NCBI GenBank assembly: GCA_041390145.1 | Contig: JAWKQM010000015.1 | Span: forward strand, 1-64,000 | Direction: 5' to 3' | DNA: 64,000 bases | From: Gemmatimonadales bacterium | GTDB lineage: Bacteria; Gemmatimonadota; Gemmatimonadetes; Gemmatimonadales; GWC2-71-9 | In this document: piece after piece, positions 20,176 to 29,012 of the stretch | How positions within the stretch are numbered: position 1 is the stretch's first letter | How the letters are laid out: every line of letters starts with the position of its first letter | Program-made: the position numbers and the translations under genes | The notes under the pieces: generated by a model | The model's database searches: none | What the model saw: only the letters and a program-made list of their open reading frames with translations | What the model was told of the DNA's origin: nothing

Positions 20176-20241
20176 ATGGCGTTGAACCTCATGGCATGGA
20201 CCGTGCTTCTCACCGGGTGTCCCCTCTTCGAGGAATTCTGA
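20176..20241 (+). CDS. possible 21-residue lipoprotein-like leader peptide
   Basis: A short frame, ATG 20176 to TGA 20239-20241, encodes 21 residues with a hydrophobic run and a lipobox-like LLTGC, ending FEEF. Its stop overlaps the start of the next gene by one base (TGATG), the arrangement seen at several real junctions here. Against it: no clear ribosome site, no basic n-region and chance is possible at this length. It may be a coupled upstream ORF, a tiny lipoprotein or nothing. Confidence 0.2.
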   Translation: MALNLMAWTVLLTGCPLFEEF

Positions 20242-21413
20242 TGCGTTTCGCCTGGGCCGGTGCGGCCATTCTGACACTCGCTGCCTGCGACACCTATACC
20301 GATCCCTACGGTCCGCCGCAGGGCGGAATTCAGCCGCCGGTGGCCCTGTACTACCAGCTCGATCCCGTCGGCACCGGCACGGCGCCCTCCGGGGTCCTGC
20401 TCAGCTGGCCGGATGACGGCGACCCCAACCTGGCCGTCTGGAACATCTACTCGCGCGGGTCGACGTCGGAGGCGTTCGGGCTCCGCGCTTCGACCACGTC
20501 CAACACCTTCCACGACAACGGGCCGCCCGACCTCCAGTATTACGTGGCCGCCGAGGATCTCTCCGGGTTCGAGAGCGGGCCGAGCCCCACGGTCACCATC
20601 GACGAGCGCCTCATGTTGCCGGCGCCGGCCACCCTGCTCAGCACAAGCCTCGACGGCGCCATTGCGCTGGCCTGGGCCGACAACGCCCACGCCGCCTCCC
20701 CCTCGCGCTTCTCCGACTACCGGATCTACAGCGCGGCGTACGACCTGGACGCCGGTCTCTGCGATGTGAACTGGTACCTCGAGGGCACCACGGTGGCGCC
20801 CGAATTCATCGCCGGTGCCTTGCCGAACGGTCAGCCGCGCTGCTTCGCGGTCACCGCCGTCAGCCTCGAGGGGTACGAGAGCCTCTGGTCGCCCATCCGC
20901 GCCGACACGCCGCGGCCCGACGCCCGGAATGTCGTGCTGTACGCCTCTGACATCACCCTGGCGCAGAGCGGCTTCCGGTTCTGGAAGGACCTCAACAACG
21001 ATTTCCTGGTGCAGCCCAACGAGCTGGGCCTGGTCGGTTCCGGTTCCGCGACAGACATCGATTTCGTGGTCGAACGGAACGGCGTCAGCGGGCTGCGGCT
21101 TCGGCCGGTTCGGGCCGGCACCGGCGTCGAGTTCTATGGCAACACCCCGGTCGGCGACTTGACCGACATCGACTGGGCACCGAACCAGGTGTACAGCCCG
21201 CTGCCCATCGACGCACTCGTCGGCTGGGGGTATGTCTTCGAGATGAGCGCCGGGGATGCCTTCGCTCGTTACGGAGCGCTCAGGATCAGCCATGTCGGGC
21301 AGGACTACATCATCGTCGACTGGGCCTATCAGACTGACCCGGGGAATCCCGAGCTCGTGCCCGGGGGCGGTGTGCGCACCGCCCGCCCGACCGGCGTGAC
21401 GGTCAGGCAGTAG
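20241..21413 (+). CDS. predicted lipoprotein with two fibronectin type III-like domains
   Basis: A 390-residue protein of unknown function. It begins with a lipoprotein signal (ILTLAAC, Cys near residue 15). Two beta-sandwich repeats look FN3-like, at about 30-120 (SGVLLSWPDDGDPNLAVWNIYSR) and about 130-225 (AIALAWADNAHAASPSRFSD). A unique C-terminal region of about 160 residues follows. FN3-like surface lipoproteins usually bind polymers or other proteins; no catalytic motif is seen. ATG 20241 is preceded by GAGGA at a suitable distance. Confidence 0.7.
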   Translation: MRFAWAGAAILTLAACDTYTDPYGPPQGGIQPPVALYYQLDPVGTGTAPSGVLLSWPDDGDPNLAVWNIYSRGSTSEAFGLRASTTSNTFHDNGPPDLQYYVAAEDLSGFESGPSPTVTIDERLMLPAPATLLSTSLDGAIALAWADNAHAASPSRFSDYRIYSAAYDLDAGLCDVNWYLEGTTVAPEFIAGALPNGQPRCFAVTAVSLEGYESLWSPIRADTPRPDARNVVLYASDITLAQSGFRFWKDLNNDFLVQPNELGLVGSGSATDIDFVVERNGVSGLRLRPVRAGTGVEFYGNTPVGDLTDIDWAPNQVYSPLPIDALVGWGYVFEMSAGDAFARYGALRISHVGQDYIIVDWAYQTDPGNPELVPGGGVRTARPTGVTVRQ

Positions 21414-21455
21414 TCCGGCCTTGTGTCGGCAGGGGAGTTCGGGCAATTTCGACCG

Positions 21456-22988
21456 ATGCCTACCGACACCCTGACGCTCGACGGCCAGTCACTCACCATT
21501 TCCGATGTCGTCCGCGCGGCACGCCAGTCAGCGTGCCGCGTTGGCATTGCGCCCGCCGCACTGGGGGCGCTCAAGGCCAGCCGGGGGCGCGTGGAAGCCG
21601 CCCTGGCATCGGGCCAGACGATCTACGGGATCAACACCGGCTTCGGGAAGCTCGCCAACGTGCTGATTGCGCCAGGCGACCTCGAGCGTCTGCAGGTCAA
21701 CCTGATCCGCAGCCACGCCGCCGGTGTCGGCGCACCGCTGCCCGCCGAGGTGGTCAGGGGGCTGATGATTCTCCGGGCCAACGTCCTGCTCCGCCCGACG
21801 AGCGGGGTCCGTCCCTCACTTGTCGAGGCGCTGGTCGCGCTGCTCAACGCCGGCCTCATCCCCGTGGTGCCGGAGCAGGGCAGTGTCGGCGCCAGCGGGG
21901 ACCTGGCGCCCCTGAGCCACGTGGCACTCGTCCTGATGGGAGAGGGGGAGGTGCTGCAGGGGGGACAGCGGATCCCCGCGGGCGCCGCGCTGTCGGCGGC
22001 CGGCCTGACCCCGCACCGATTCGCACCGAAGGAAGGACTCGCCTTCATCAACGGCACCCAGGCGCAGACCGCGATGCTCGCCCTCCTGGTGCATGATGCC
22101 GAGGTCCTGTGGCGGAGTGCGGTGGGCGCGGCCGCCATGAGCCTCGAGGCCTTGCGGGGCACGCCGACGCCCCTCGACGAGCGGATTCACGCGGCGCGTC
22201 CCCACGCGGGCCAGATCGAGGCGGCGCGCCTCATGCGCGCACTCCTGGCGGACAGCGTCATTCGTGATTCACATCGCGAGGATGATCCCCGCGTCCAGGA
22301 CGCGTACAGCCTCCGCTGCACACCGCAGGTCCTCGGCGCCGTCTGGGACGCCATTGCCTTTGCCGCCCGCACGGCATCGATCGAGCTGAACGCCTCCACC
22401 GACAATCCGCTGGTCTTCGAGAATGGTGACGTCCTCTCGGGCGGCAATTTCCACGGGCAGCCGGTGGCGCAGGCGCTCGATTTCCTGGCGGTGGCGCTCA
22501 CCACCCTGCAGGCAATCGCGGAGCGGCGCGTCGAACGGCTCGTGAATCCCGATCTCTCCCAGGGGCTGCCCGCCTTCCTGACCGCCGATCCGGGGCTGTC
22601 CTCCGGCTACATGATGGTGCAGATCACCGCCGCCGCGCTGGTCGCGGAGTCGCGGACGCTGGCCTACCCGGCGAGCATCGGGTCCATTCCGACCGACGCG
22701 AACCAGGAGGATTTCGTCCCGATGGGCATGGGGGCGGCGTACAAGGCGCGTCGCATCCTCGACAACGCCCTGCACGTGGTTGCCACGGAACTCCTTTGCG
22801 CCGGGCAGGGCCTCGACCTGCTGCAGCCGCTGACGCCGGGGCGCGGGGTTGGGCGGTTGCACGCGCGGCTCCGCGGGCTGACGCCAGCTGTCCCGCCGCT
22901 CGCCGAGGACCGCCCACCCGCGCCGGACCTGGCACGCCTTGCCCTGGCCCTCCGCGAGGCGGTCTTCGATCCCGCCACCATCGCGTAG
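21456..22988 (+). CDS. hutH: histidine ammonia-lyase
   Basis: HutH deaminates L-histidine to trans-urocanate, the first step of histidine degradation. The product of about 510 residues contains the Ala-Ser-Gly triad (A146-S147-G148 in GSVGASGDLAPLSH) that cyclises to the MIO cofactor, plus the family stretches YGINTGFGKLA and STDNPLVFENG. A Phe/Tyr ammonia-lyase cannot be excluded completely from sequence alone, but length and motifs fit HutH best. ATG 21456 is chosen over GTG 21423 because it gives the usual N terminus. No other hut gene lies nearby, so the pathway is dispersed or incomplete here. Confidence 0.9.
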   Translation: MPTDTLTLDGQSLTISDVVRAARQSACRVGIAPAALGALKASRGRVEAALASGQTIYGINTGFGKLANVLIAPGDLERLQVNLIRSHAAGVGAPLPAEVVRGLMILRANVLLRPTSGVRPSLVEALVALLNAGLIPVVPEQGSVGASGDLAPLSHVALVLMGEGEVLQGGQRIPAGAALSAAGLTPHRFAPKEGLAFINGTQAQTAMLALLVHDAEVLWRSAVGAAAMSLEALRGTPTPLDERIHAARPHAGQIEAARLMRALLADSVIRDSHREDDPRVQDAYSLRCTPQVLGAVWDAIAFAARTASIELNASTDNPLVFENGDVLSGGNFHGQPVAQALDFLAVALTTLQAIAERRVERLVNPDLSQGLPAFLTADPGLSSGYMMVQITAAALVAESRTLAYPASIGSIPTDANQEDFVPMGMGAAYKARRILDNALHVVATELLCAGQGLDLLQPLTPGRGVGRLHARLRGLTPAVPPLAEDRPPAPDLARLALALREAVFDPATIA

Positions 22989-22989
22989 C

Positions 22990-23018
22990 TTGCTCCCCCC
23001 CTGCCGCCTCCATATCTT
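22990..23018 (+). promoter_or_regulatory. sigma-70-type promoter for the TPR gene at 23085
   Basis: TTGCTC (22990-22995), 17 bp, TATCTT (23013-23018), immediately after the hutH stop. Spacing is ideal. The predicted transcript would start near 23025 and give a leader of about 60 nt. Confidence 0.4.
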
Positions 23019-23084
23019 ACGGGGACGTGTGCCCCATAAGTCCAAGTCCTGTCGCTGTTTTCCTCCTTCTCTGGCCGAGCCCGA

Positions 23085-25385
23085 ATGAACCTCGATAAGC
23101 TCAAAGACACCGCCAGGAAGCATGAGCAGAAAGAAGACTGGCGGAAGGCCATCGAGGTCTACCAGCGAGTCCTGCAGGCGTTCGAATCCGGCGAGGAAGC
23201 GGCACCCGACCTGGCGCTGTACAACAAGGTCGGCGACTTGCACTTGAAGGTCGGTGACATTCCCGCGGCGGTGCGCTCCTACGAGCGGGCCGTGGAGCTC
23301 TACAGCGAGCAGGGCTTTTCCAACAACGCCATCGCCGTCTGCGGCAAGATCCTCCGGTACGACCCGCACCGCACCCGCACCTACATCCAGCTCGCCAGGC
23401 TGCACGCCAAGAAGAACATGGCGGGCGAGGCCAAGAAGAACCTCATCGAGTACCTCGAGCGAATGAATCGCGAGGGACTCCGGGACGACGCGTTCCGGGA
23501 CGTGAAGGCCTTCGCCGACCAGTTCGCGAGCAGCGACGAAATTCGCATCATGCTGGCGGAACTGCTGCGTGTCGCGTCCCGTGGTGCGGAGGCGCGCGAA
23601 CAGCTCGAGAAGCTCGCCTCCGACCTCGAGAGCCGGGGAGACCAGGCCGGGGCCCAGCGGACCCGCGACCGCATGCACGAAATGGAGTCCAGCGAAGCAC
23701 CCGCGCCGCCGCCGGAGGACGCGCCACGACGCAGGGGCGACCTGGTCTTTCTCGACATCGGGCTCGACACCCCGTTCGGTTCGCCGACCGGTTTCGGGGC
23801 GCCAACCCGCGAGGTGCGGTTGGTCGAGGAGCCGGACGCGCCGCCGCCCTCGCTCGACCCGCCGACCGGGGAAGTGACAATCTCGGCGTCCGACCTGATG
23901 CAGTCAGACATCGAGGACACCGAGGCGGCAGAGTTCGACGTGGTACCGGTGGAGGGGCTCGAGCGGGTGGAGGCGGGGGCGCTCGACGAGATGGAGATCC
24001 TGCCGGTCGATCCCGACCTGGTGGCCGATCAGACCCACCTGGAGCCGGACGAGGCCCCGCCGCCGGTCGACGGCTTTGAGCCAGGCATGGCCGACGACAC
24101 CGGCACCGTGCCCCTGGTCGCCAATGATGTCACCGGCCTCGTGTCCGACTTGACGATTGATATCACGACCGCGTCGCAACTGGACGAGGACGCGCCCGAG
24201 CGCATCGAGGAGGAGCCACTCCTCGGGGATCTCGAGGTTTCGATCGAGACGGACCAGGAGAGCTACGCCGTCGAGGTGCCGCCCGTCTGGGACGTGGACG
24301 ATCCGGCACTTGAACTGGTCGACGAGGCCGCCGGCACGGAGGGCGCCGAGGCGACCGAGGTGGTGGAGCTGCCTCCTGAAGCGCGGGTGTCCGCGCTCGA
24401 GGACCGGGTCCTCGACGATCCCGACAATCCGGACGTGCACCGCGCACTGGGCGAGGCCCTCCTGTCGCTCGGGCAACGCGAGCGGGGGATCGAGGAGCTC
24501 GATCTGGCGTTGAGCCGCCTCGAGGAGCTCGAGGATTGGGACCGCGCCAACGATGTCGCGGAGGAACTGGCCCGGCTCGAGCCATCCGAAATCCGGTACT
24601 TCCAGAAGCTGGTCGAGTTTGCCTATCGGGTCGGTCACCGGGGACGGGTCGTCGAGGCATACCTGGAACTGGGCGACGCCCTGGTGCGGATCGGTGCCGT
24701 CGAGAAGGCACTGGCGGTCTACGGCCGCGTCGCCGAGAGCGAACCCGACAACGCACGGGCGCGCGCCGCCATCGACTCCCTCGCCCCGCCGCCGCCGCCC
24801 ACACCCCCGGTGGTGTCCGCCCCGCCCGCTCCGCCCCCGTCGGAGGAGTTCGTGGATCTCGGGGCCATGCTCCTCGATGGCGATGCCAGGGAGAAGCCGA
24901 AGGACACCCGGATGCGGGTGCAGGACGAGGAGCCGACGGGCGATGAGGAGCGAGATTTCGCCGAGATGCTGAAGCAGTTCAAGCGGGGGCTGGACGAGAA
25001 CCTCGAGGACGAGGACTACCAGTCGCACTACGACCTGGGCATCGCGTTCAAGGAGATGGGGCTGCTCGACGAGGCCATCGCCGAATTCCAGAAGGCCCTC
25101 CGCTCGCCGGATGCGCGCCTGCGCACGTCGGAGGCGCTGGGCTCGTCATTCTTCGACAAGGGCCAGTTTGCCGTGGCGGAGGCCATCCTGCGCCGCGCCG
25201 TCGACGGGCTGAGCGGCCAGGACAACGAGAAGATCGGCCTCCTGTACTGGCTCGGCCGGGCGCTCGAGGCGGAAGGGCGGGGGAACGAGGCCCGACCCTA
25301 CTATGAGCGGGCGCTGGCGGTGGACGTCAAGTTCATGGACCTCAATGACCGGCTGAAGGCCATCCTGAAGGGCGGGGCGTCGTGA
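23085..25385 (+). CDS. large acidic tetratricopeptide-repeat protein
   Basis: A 766-residue protein without signal peptide or membrane segment, so probably cytoplasmic. TPR units are visible at the N terminus (about 15-140, for example WRKAIEVYQRVLQAFESG and AAVRSYERAVELYSEQG). An acidic, Pro-rich low-complexity middle (about 205-425) follows, and further TPRs at the C terminus (about 430-570 and 640-760, with YDLGIAFKEMGLLDEAIAEF). Such proteins act as scaffolds; no enzymatic motif is present and the partner is unknown. It shares this plan with the TPR protein at 29013. Its stop overlaps the polyprenyl synthase start by 4 nt. Confidence 0.8.
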   Translation: MNLDKLKDTARKHEQKEDWRKAIEVYQRVLQAFESGEEAAPDLALYNKVGDLHLKVGDIPAAVRSYERAVELYSEQGFSNNAIAVCGKILRYDPHRTRTYIQLARLHAKKNMAGEAKKNLIEYLERMNREGLRDDAFRDVKAFADQFASSDEIRIMLAELLRVASRGAEAREQLEKLASDLESRGDQAGAQRTRDRMHEMESSEAPAPPPEDAPRRRGDLVFLDIGLDTPFGSPTGFGAPTREVRLVEEPDAPPPSLDPPTGEVTISASDLMQSDIEDTEAAEFDVVPVEGLERVEAGALDEMEILPVDPDLVADQTHLEPDEAPPPVDGFEPGMADDTGTVPLVANDVTGLVSDLTIDITTASQLDEDAPERIEEEPLLGDLEVSIETDQESYAVEVPPVWDVDDPALELVDEAAGTEGAEATEVVELPPEARVSALEDRVLDDPDNPDVHRALGEALLSLGQRERGIEELDLALSRLEELEDWDRANDVAEELARLEPSEIRYFQKLVEFAYRVGHRGRVVEAYLELGDALVRIGAVEKALAVYGRVAESEPDNARARAAIDSLAPPPPPTPPVVSAPPAPPPSEEFVDLGAMLLDGDAREKPKDTRMRVQDEEPTGDEERDFAEMLKQFKRGLDENLEDEDYQSHYDLGIAFKEMGLLDEAIAEFQKALRSPDARLRTSEALGSSFFDKGQFAVAEAILRRAVDGLSGQDNEKIGLLYWLGRALEAEGRGNEARPYYERALAVDVKFMDLNDRLKAILKGGAS

Positions 25386-26368
25386 CCCAGGCGACCCCGG
25401 CGACCCTCGCCGACATCCAGGCTCCCGTGCGGGCCCGGCTGGAGGAGGTGCGGTCGGAGCTCCGGCGCATCGTCGAGGCCGACTTCGGGCTGATCGCCGA
25501 GGTCAACGCCCACCTCCTGCAGATGCAGGGGAAGATGCTCCGTCCCACGCTGCTGCTCCTGGCCGACGAGGCCACGGGGGAGCCCGACGAGCGCGCGCCC
25601 ACGCTGGGCGCCGTGGTCGAGCTGATCCACCTCGCCACCCTCGTGCACGACGACTCGGTGGACCATTCGGTGCGCCGGCGCGGGATGCCGACGATCAACG
25701 CCCTGTTCAGTCACCAGGTGTCGGTCATCATGGGCGACTACCTCTACTCCCGGGCGGTGATCGAACTGGTGCGCCTCGCCGATCTGGAGCCGCTCCGCAT
25801 CCTCGGCCGCGTGACCAACGAGATGACCGTCGGCGAGATGCGGCAGCTCCTTGCCCACGACCGGCTGGCCTTCTCGGAGGAGCAGTACGACCTCCTGATC
25901 ACCGCCAAGACGGCCTCCCTCCTCTCGGGCGCCTGCGAGACGGGCGCCATTCGGGCCCCGGCGGTCCAGCGACAGGCCATGCGGGAGTTCGGGCTCCGGC
26001 TGGGCATGGCCTTCCAGATCGTCGACGACCTCCTCGACTACACCGGGGACGCCTCCGTGACGGGCAAGCCGGTCGGTGCGGACCTGCGGGAGCACAAGGT
26101 GACCCTGCCCCTGATCTACGCCCTGCCCAGGCTGAGCAGCGCGCAACGCCGCGCGGTCTCGGTGCTGATGGAGACCGAGGTCCCCTCGGACGAGCAGATC
26201 GCCGCCGTGGTCGACGCGGTGACCGAGGCCGGGGGCCTCGACTACGCCCGCGAACGGGCGCACGCCCTGTCGACCGGCGCGGAGGAAGTCCTGGAGGTTC
26301 TCGCCCCGAGTCCGGCGCGCGAAGCGCTCCGGGCGAGCATTCCCTTCGTGCTGGATCGGAGGAGCTGA
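25382..26368 (+). CDS. trans-polyprenyl diphosphate synthase
   Basis: An isoprenyl diphosphate synthase of 328 residues that elongates allylic diphosphates with IPP. Both Asp-rich motifs are intact: DDSVD (D90-D91-x-x-D94) and DDLLD (D215-D216-x-x-D219), together with GKMLRPTLLLLA near 45. Length and motifs fit a medium/long-chain (quinone side chain) synthase such as heptaprenyl or octaprenyl synthase. Chain length cannot be decided from sequence alone. The start is GTG 25382, overlapping the TPR gene, and the stop overlaps the next ORF by one base. Confidence 0.88.
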   Translation: MTQATPATLADIQAPVRARLEEVRSELRRIVEADFGLIAEVNAHLLQMQGKMLRPTLLLLADEATGEPDERAPTLGAVVELIHLATLVHDDSVDHSVRRRGMPTINALFSHQVSVIMGDYLYSRAVIELVRLADLEPLRILGRVTNEMTVGEMRQLLAHDRLAFSEEQYDLLITAKTASLLSGACETGAIRAPAVQRQAMREFGLRLGMAFQIVDDLLDYTGDASVTGKPVGADLREHKVTLPLIYALPRLSSAQRRAVSVLMETEVPSDEQIAAVVDAVTEAGGLDYARERAHALSTGAEEVLEVLAPSPAREALRASIPFVLDRRS

Positions 26369-26640
26369 TGGCAGGCGGACCACGTCGCCCCGGGTTCTAC
26401 CTCGGGGTGCTGACCACGGGATTCCTGGCGGGAGGCTTTCTGACGGCCCTCCTGCGGCAGTTCCTCCCCGAGAGCGCGGCGCGAGACTTTTTCACCACGG
26501 CGGTCCATCCGACGCTGGGGCCTGTCTCCGTGGACCTGCTGGTGCTAGACTTTACGCTGGGACCGGTCGGGCTGGATGTGACGTTGCTGAGTCTGGTGGG
26601 CGTCCTCGTGGCCTATTTCATCGCGCGGTCCCTCTTCTAA
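26368..26640 (+). CDS. small two-span membrane protein, DUF4321-like
   Basis: A 90-residue protein with two hydrophobic segments (about 10-27 and 70-86) separated by a short extracytoplasmic stretch containing LDFTLGPVGLDVTLLS. The pattern resembles the DUF4321 family, whose function is unknown. It is coupled to the prenyl synthase upstream (TGATG) and lies 11 bp before tatA, so it may be an accessory of envelope or export functions; this is inference from position only. Confidence 0.65.
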   Translation: MAGGPRRPGFYLGVLTTGFLAGGFLTALLRQFLPESAARDFFTTAVHPTLGPVSVDLLVLDFTLGPVGLDVTLLSLVGVLVAYFIARSLF

Positions 26641-26651
26641 AGGCGGTCCGT

Positions 26652-26909
26652 ATGCTTGGGAATCTCGGCTTTTCTGAATTGATGATCTTGATGGTGGTCA
26701 TTTTGCTGGTCTTCGGCGCCAAGCGGTTGCCCGAGATCGGCTCATCCATCGGCAAGGGGATCAGGGAGTTCAAGCGCAGCATCTCCGATGCGGGTGATGC
26801 GATCAACAGCGCTCCGGATGATCGCACGCAGCTGCCGCGATCGATGGACGCCCCTCCGCCGAGCAACAGCGCCAGCGGTTCGGGCGAGCCGAAGCGGCTC
26901 TCGCAGTAA
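26652..26909 (+). CDS. tatA: twin-arginine translocase subunit TatA/E
   Basis: Small Tat component that oligomerises to let folded proteins cross the inner membrane. The 85-residue protein shows the TatA layout: short N terminus, one membrane helix (LMILMVVILLVFG), hinge KRLPEIGSSIGKGIREFK with the amphipathic helix, and a polar Pro/Ser tail. The phenylalanine-glycine hinge (VFGAKRLPE) is typical. TatC lies 6 kb upstream, fused to an LptD-like protein; a TldD-like protein with a Tat signal lies at 59475. Confidence 0.93.
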   Translation: MLGNLGFSELMILMVVILLVFGAKRLPEIGSSIGKGIREFKRSISDAGDAINSAPDDRTQLPRSMDAPPPSNSASGSGEPKRLSQ

Positions 26910-26930
26910 CCCCGGTCGTTGCATGGCCAA

Positions 26931-26964
26931 GGGGCCGGATCGGGCATCACGCCGATCCGGCCCC
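26931..26964. terminator. bidirectional terminator between tatA and the PpiD-like gene
   Basis: Perfect 13-bp arms GGGGCCGGATCGG (26931-26943) and CCGATCCGGCCCC (26952-26964) with an 8-nt loop lie between two convergent genes. There is no long U-run on either strand, but stem stability and position support a shared terminator. Confidence 0.6.
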
Positions 26965-26992
26965 TCGTCAATCCCCTCACCCCCAGTGTGGG

Positions 26993-28849
26993 TCAGCGGC
27001 TGGGGGCGCCCCCCAGGGCCGACGACGCGTTCGCTTCGGCCTGTGCCGACGTGGGGAAGAGGCCCTCTCGGCGGTCCACGATCTTGGCCGACGCCTGCAG
27101 CGCGTCGAGGTAGCTCCGGGCCCGGTCCTGCCGGGCGCGTCGAATCGCATCGGTGCGATACTCGTCAAGCCCCTTCCGGAACGCCGCGGTATCCGCCGGG
27201 GTCCGCTCGAGCACCCGCACGACGTAGAGACCATCCTCGGTATCGAGCACGCCGCTCAGCGTTCCGACCGGCAGGGAAAAGACCGCGCCGGTCAGGATCG
27301 GGTTGGGCACCGGGGACTCCACGCGGCTGAAGGGGCCGAGCTTCCGGTACGGCAGGCCCATGGCCGTCGCCGCCTGCTCCATGGTGCTCCCCTCCTGGAC
27401 ACGCTTCAGATAGCTCGCCGCCATTTCCTTGCCCAGCTCCGCCTTCTTGTCCTGCATCACGAGGCTCGCCACGGAGGCTTCGATGTCGGCCAGCGGGGGG
27501 ACGCCCTCCGGCACGATGCTGTCCAGGCGGAAGAGATAGAATCCGCTCGGGATTTCGATGATCGGGCTCACTTCGCCGATCTTGGCCTGGAAGGCCCACG
27601 AGCCGGCGTCGGGGATGACCCGGACGCCGAGTTGCACCTGTGTCCCCTTCTGGACCGGCGGCGCGGTGCCGATCGGAAGCTGCAGCGCGCTGGCGGCGGT
27701 GTCGAGCGCCGCGGGGTCGAGGCGGCTGGCCCCGAGTTCCTCGAGCGAATCGGCGCGAGCGTCGAGCTCGTCGCGGTGCGCGCCCACCACCTCGATGGGA
27801 ATGAGGATGTGCCGCGCGGTCGCCTTGTTGCCCTTCCGGCTGGTCACCTCGATGAGGTGATAGCCGAAATCGGAGAGCACTGGCATCGAGATGGTGTTCA
27901 GCGGCAGGGAGAAGGCGGCGCTGTCGAACGACGCGACCATGGCACCGCGGGTCCATTCGGGCAGCTCACCGCCGTTGGCGGCGGAGACACTGTCCGCGGA
28001 TTCCCGCGCGGCGATCTCCGCAAAGGGGGCGCCGTCGAGAATTTCCTGCCGGGCGGAGACCGCGCGCTGGTAGGCGGCGGCGGTGTCGCTCGCGTTGGTG
28101 CCGCGGGGCACGGCGATGAAGCTCAGGTATGCGGTGGCCGGCCGGGAAAACCGGTCGGGATGCGCCTTGTAATAGGCCGCGATCTCATCGCTGCTGGCCA
28201 GCACGGCGCTGTCGGCGACGGCCCGGCGCGGCAGGATGGCCACCAGCTCGACGGAGGCCATTTCATTCCGGTCGCGGTACATCTGCCAGAGCGCCGGGTT
28301 GGAGAGGTAGATGTCGGCCGTGACGACCCGGAGCAGCTTGCTCTGCAGGATCTGGTCGCGGTATTGCGCCTCGAGCAGCGGGATGTACTGCTGACCGACG
28401 TCGGACGCGAGCCAGCGCTGGTACTTCGACCGGTCGAACTGGCCGTCGGTCTGGAATTCCGGCCGCGTCTGCAGCTGCGAGGGCGGGAAGCTCTCGATGG
28501 CGTTCGCGATTTCCTCGGGCGTGGCAACCAGGCCCCGGCGCTTGTATTCGCGCTGGAGGACCGTCGCCTCGACGATCTGCTGCCAGACCTGGTTCCGGAT
28601 CTGGACCATGTCGTCGAGCGTCAGCGGCTTGGTGGAGGCCTGCTGCTGCTGCTCGATGGTCTGCTGGACCAATGAGGTGTAGTACCTCGCCTCGATGGTC
28701 TGGCCGTCCACCTTGCCGGCGCTGGTCTGGGACAGGAGCCCCGTCCCCCCGGAGAGCCCGCTGAGATCGAACACCAGCCAGAGGAAGAACGAGGCGGTGA
28801 CGATGTAGATGAGGGGCTTGGCACTGTTGCGAAATACTTGCATCGACAT
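26993..28849 (-). CDS. membrane-anchored SurA/PpiD-like peptidyl-prolyl isomerase
   Basis: A periplasmic foldase of about 618 residues tethered by one N-terminal membrane helix (IYIVTASFFLWLVFDLSG, about 12-30), as in PpiD. A SurA-N-like chaperone region is followed by parvulin-type PPIase modules. One spans about 240-370 and contains FAEIAARESADSVSAANGGE and FGYHLIEV, and a related module lies near 420-590. It probably assists folding of exported and outer-membrane proteins. The start at 28849 is chosen over the upstream TTG because it gives the PpiD-like N terminus. It is divergent from the TPR gene at 29013, with a clear promoter for each. Confidence 0.85.
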   Translation of the reverse strand: MSMQVFRNSAKPLIYIVTASFFLWLVFDLSGLSGGTGLLSQTSAGKVDGQTIEARYYTSLVQQTIEQQQQASTKPLTLDDMVQIRNQVWQQIVEATVLQREYKRRGLVATPEEIANAIESFPPSQLQTRPEFQTDGQFDRSKYQRWLASDVGQQYIPLLEAQYRDQILQSKLLRVVTADIYLSNPALWQMYRDRNEMASVELVAILPRRAVADSAVLASSDEIAAYYKAHPDRFSRPATAYLSFIAVPRGTNASDTAAAYQRAVSARQEILDGAPFAEIAARESADSVSAANGGELPEWTRGAMVASFDSAAFSLPLNTISMPVLSDFGYHLIEVTSRKGNKATARHILIPIEVVGAHRDELDARADSLEELGASRLDPAALDTAASALQLPIGTAPPVQKGTQVQLGVRVIPDAGSWAFQAKIGEVSPIIEIPSGFYLFRLDSIVPEGVPPLADIEASVASLVMQDKKAELGKEMAASYLKRVQEGSTMEQAATAMGLPYRKLGPFSRVESPVPNPILTGAVFSLPVGTLSGVLDTEDGLYVVRVLERTPADTAAFRKGLDEYRTDAIRRARQDRARSYLDALQASAKIVDRREGLFPTSAQAEANASSALGGAPSR

Positions 28850-28892
28850 GGGTTGGGATCCCGGCTCCGGACACGGTGGAAAAAGAGGGATA

Positions 28893-28921
28893 AGTCTAAG
28901 TGGGGCAACGGACATTCTCAA
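28893..28921 (-). promoter_or_regulatory. promoter of the PpiD-like gene
   Basis: On the minus strand, TTGAGA (28921-28916), a 17-bp spacer and TAGACT (28898-28893) lie about 45 bp before the predicted start. It faces away from the promoter at 28943-28971; the two -35 boxes are only 21 bp apart. Confidence 0.5.
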
Positions 28922-28942
28922 GCCAAGCGGGCCCGAGGACGG

Positions 28943-28971
28943 TTGACAGCGCCCCGCTTTGACCTTACTCT
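28943..28971 (+). promoter_or_regulatory. promoter of the TPR gene at 29013
   Basis: A consensus -35 TTGACA (28943-28948), a 17-bp spacer and TACTCT (28966-28971) lie 42 bp before the ATG. This is the best sigma-70 match in the window and shows that housekeeping promoters of E. coli type are used in this organism. Confidence 0.6.
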
Positions 28972-29012
28972 GAAGTCAATCCCCGCAACAACTTACGCGT
29001 CCAGGGACCGGA

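Noticed and set aside
17836..20277. An 813-codon open frame opposite the LptD-like region
   Set aside because: Low-complexity Arg/Glu/Pro composition and exact overlap with a convincing beta-barrel gene.
21423..21455. GTG 21423 as the hutH start
   Set aside because: No ribosome site upstream and the extra residues are not family-like; ATG 21456 preferred.
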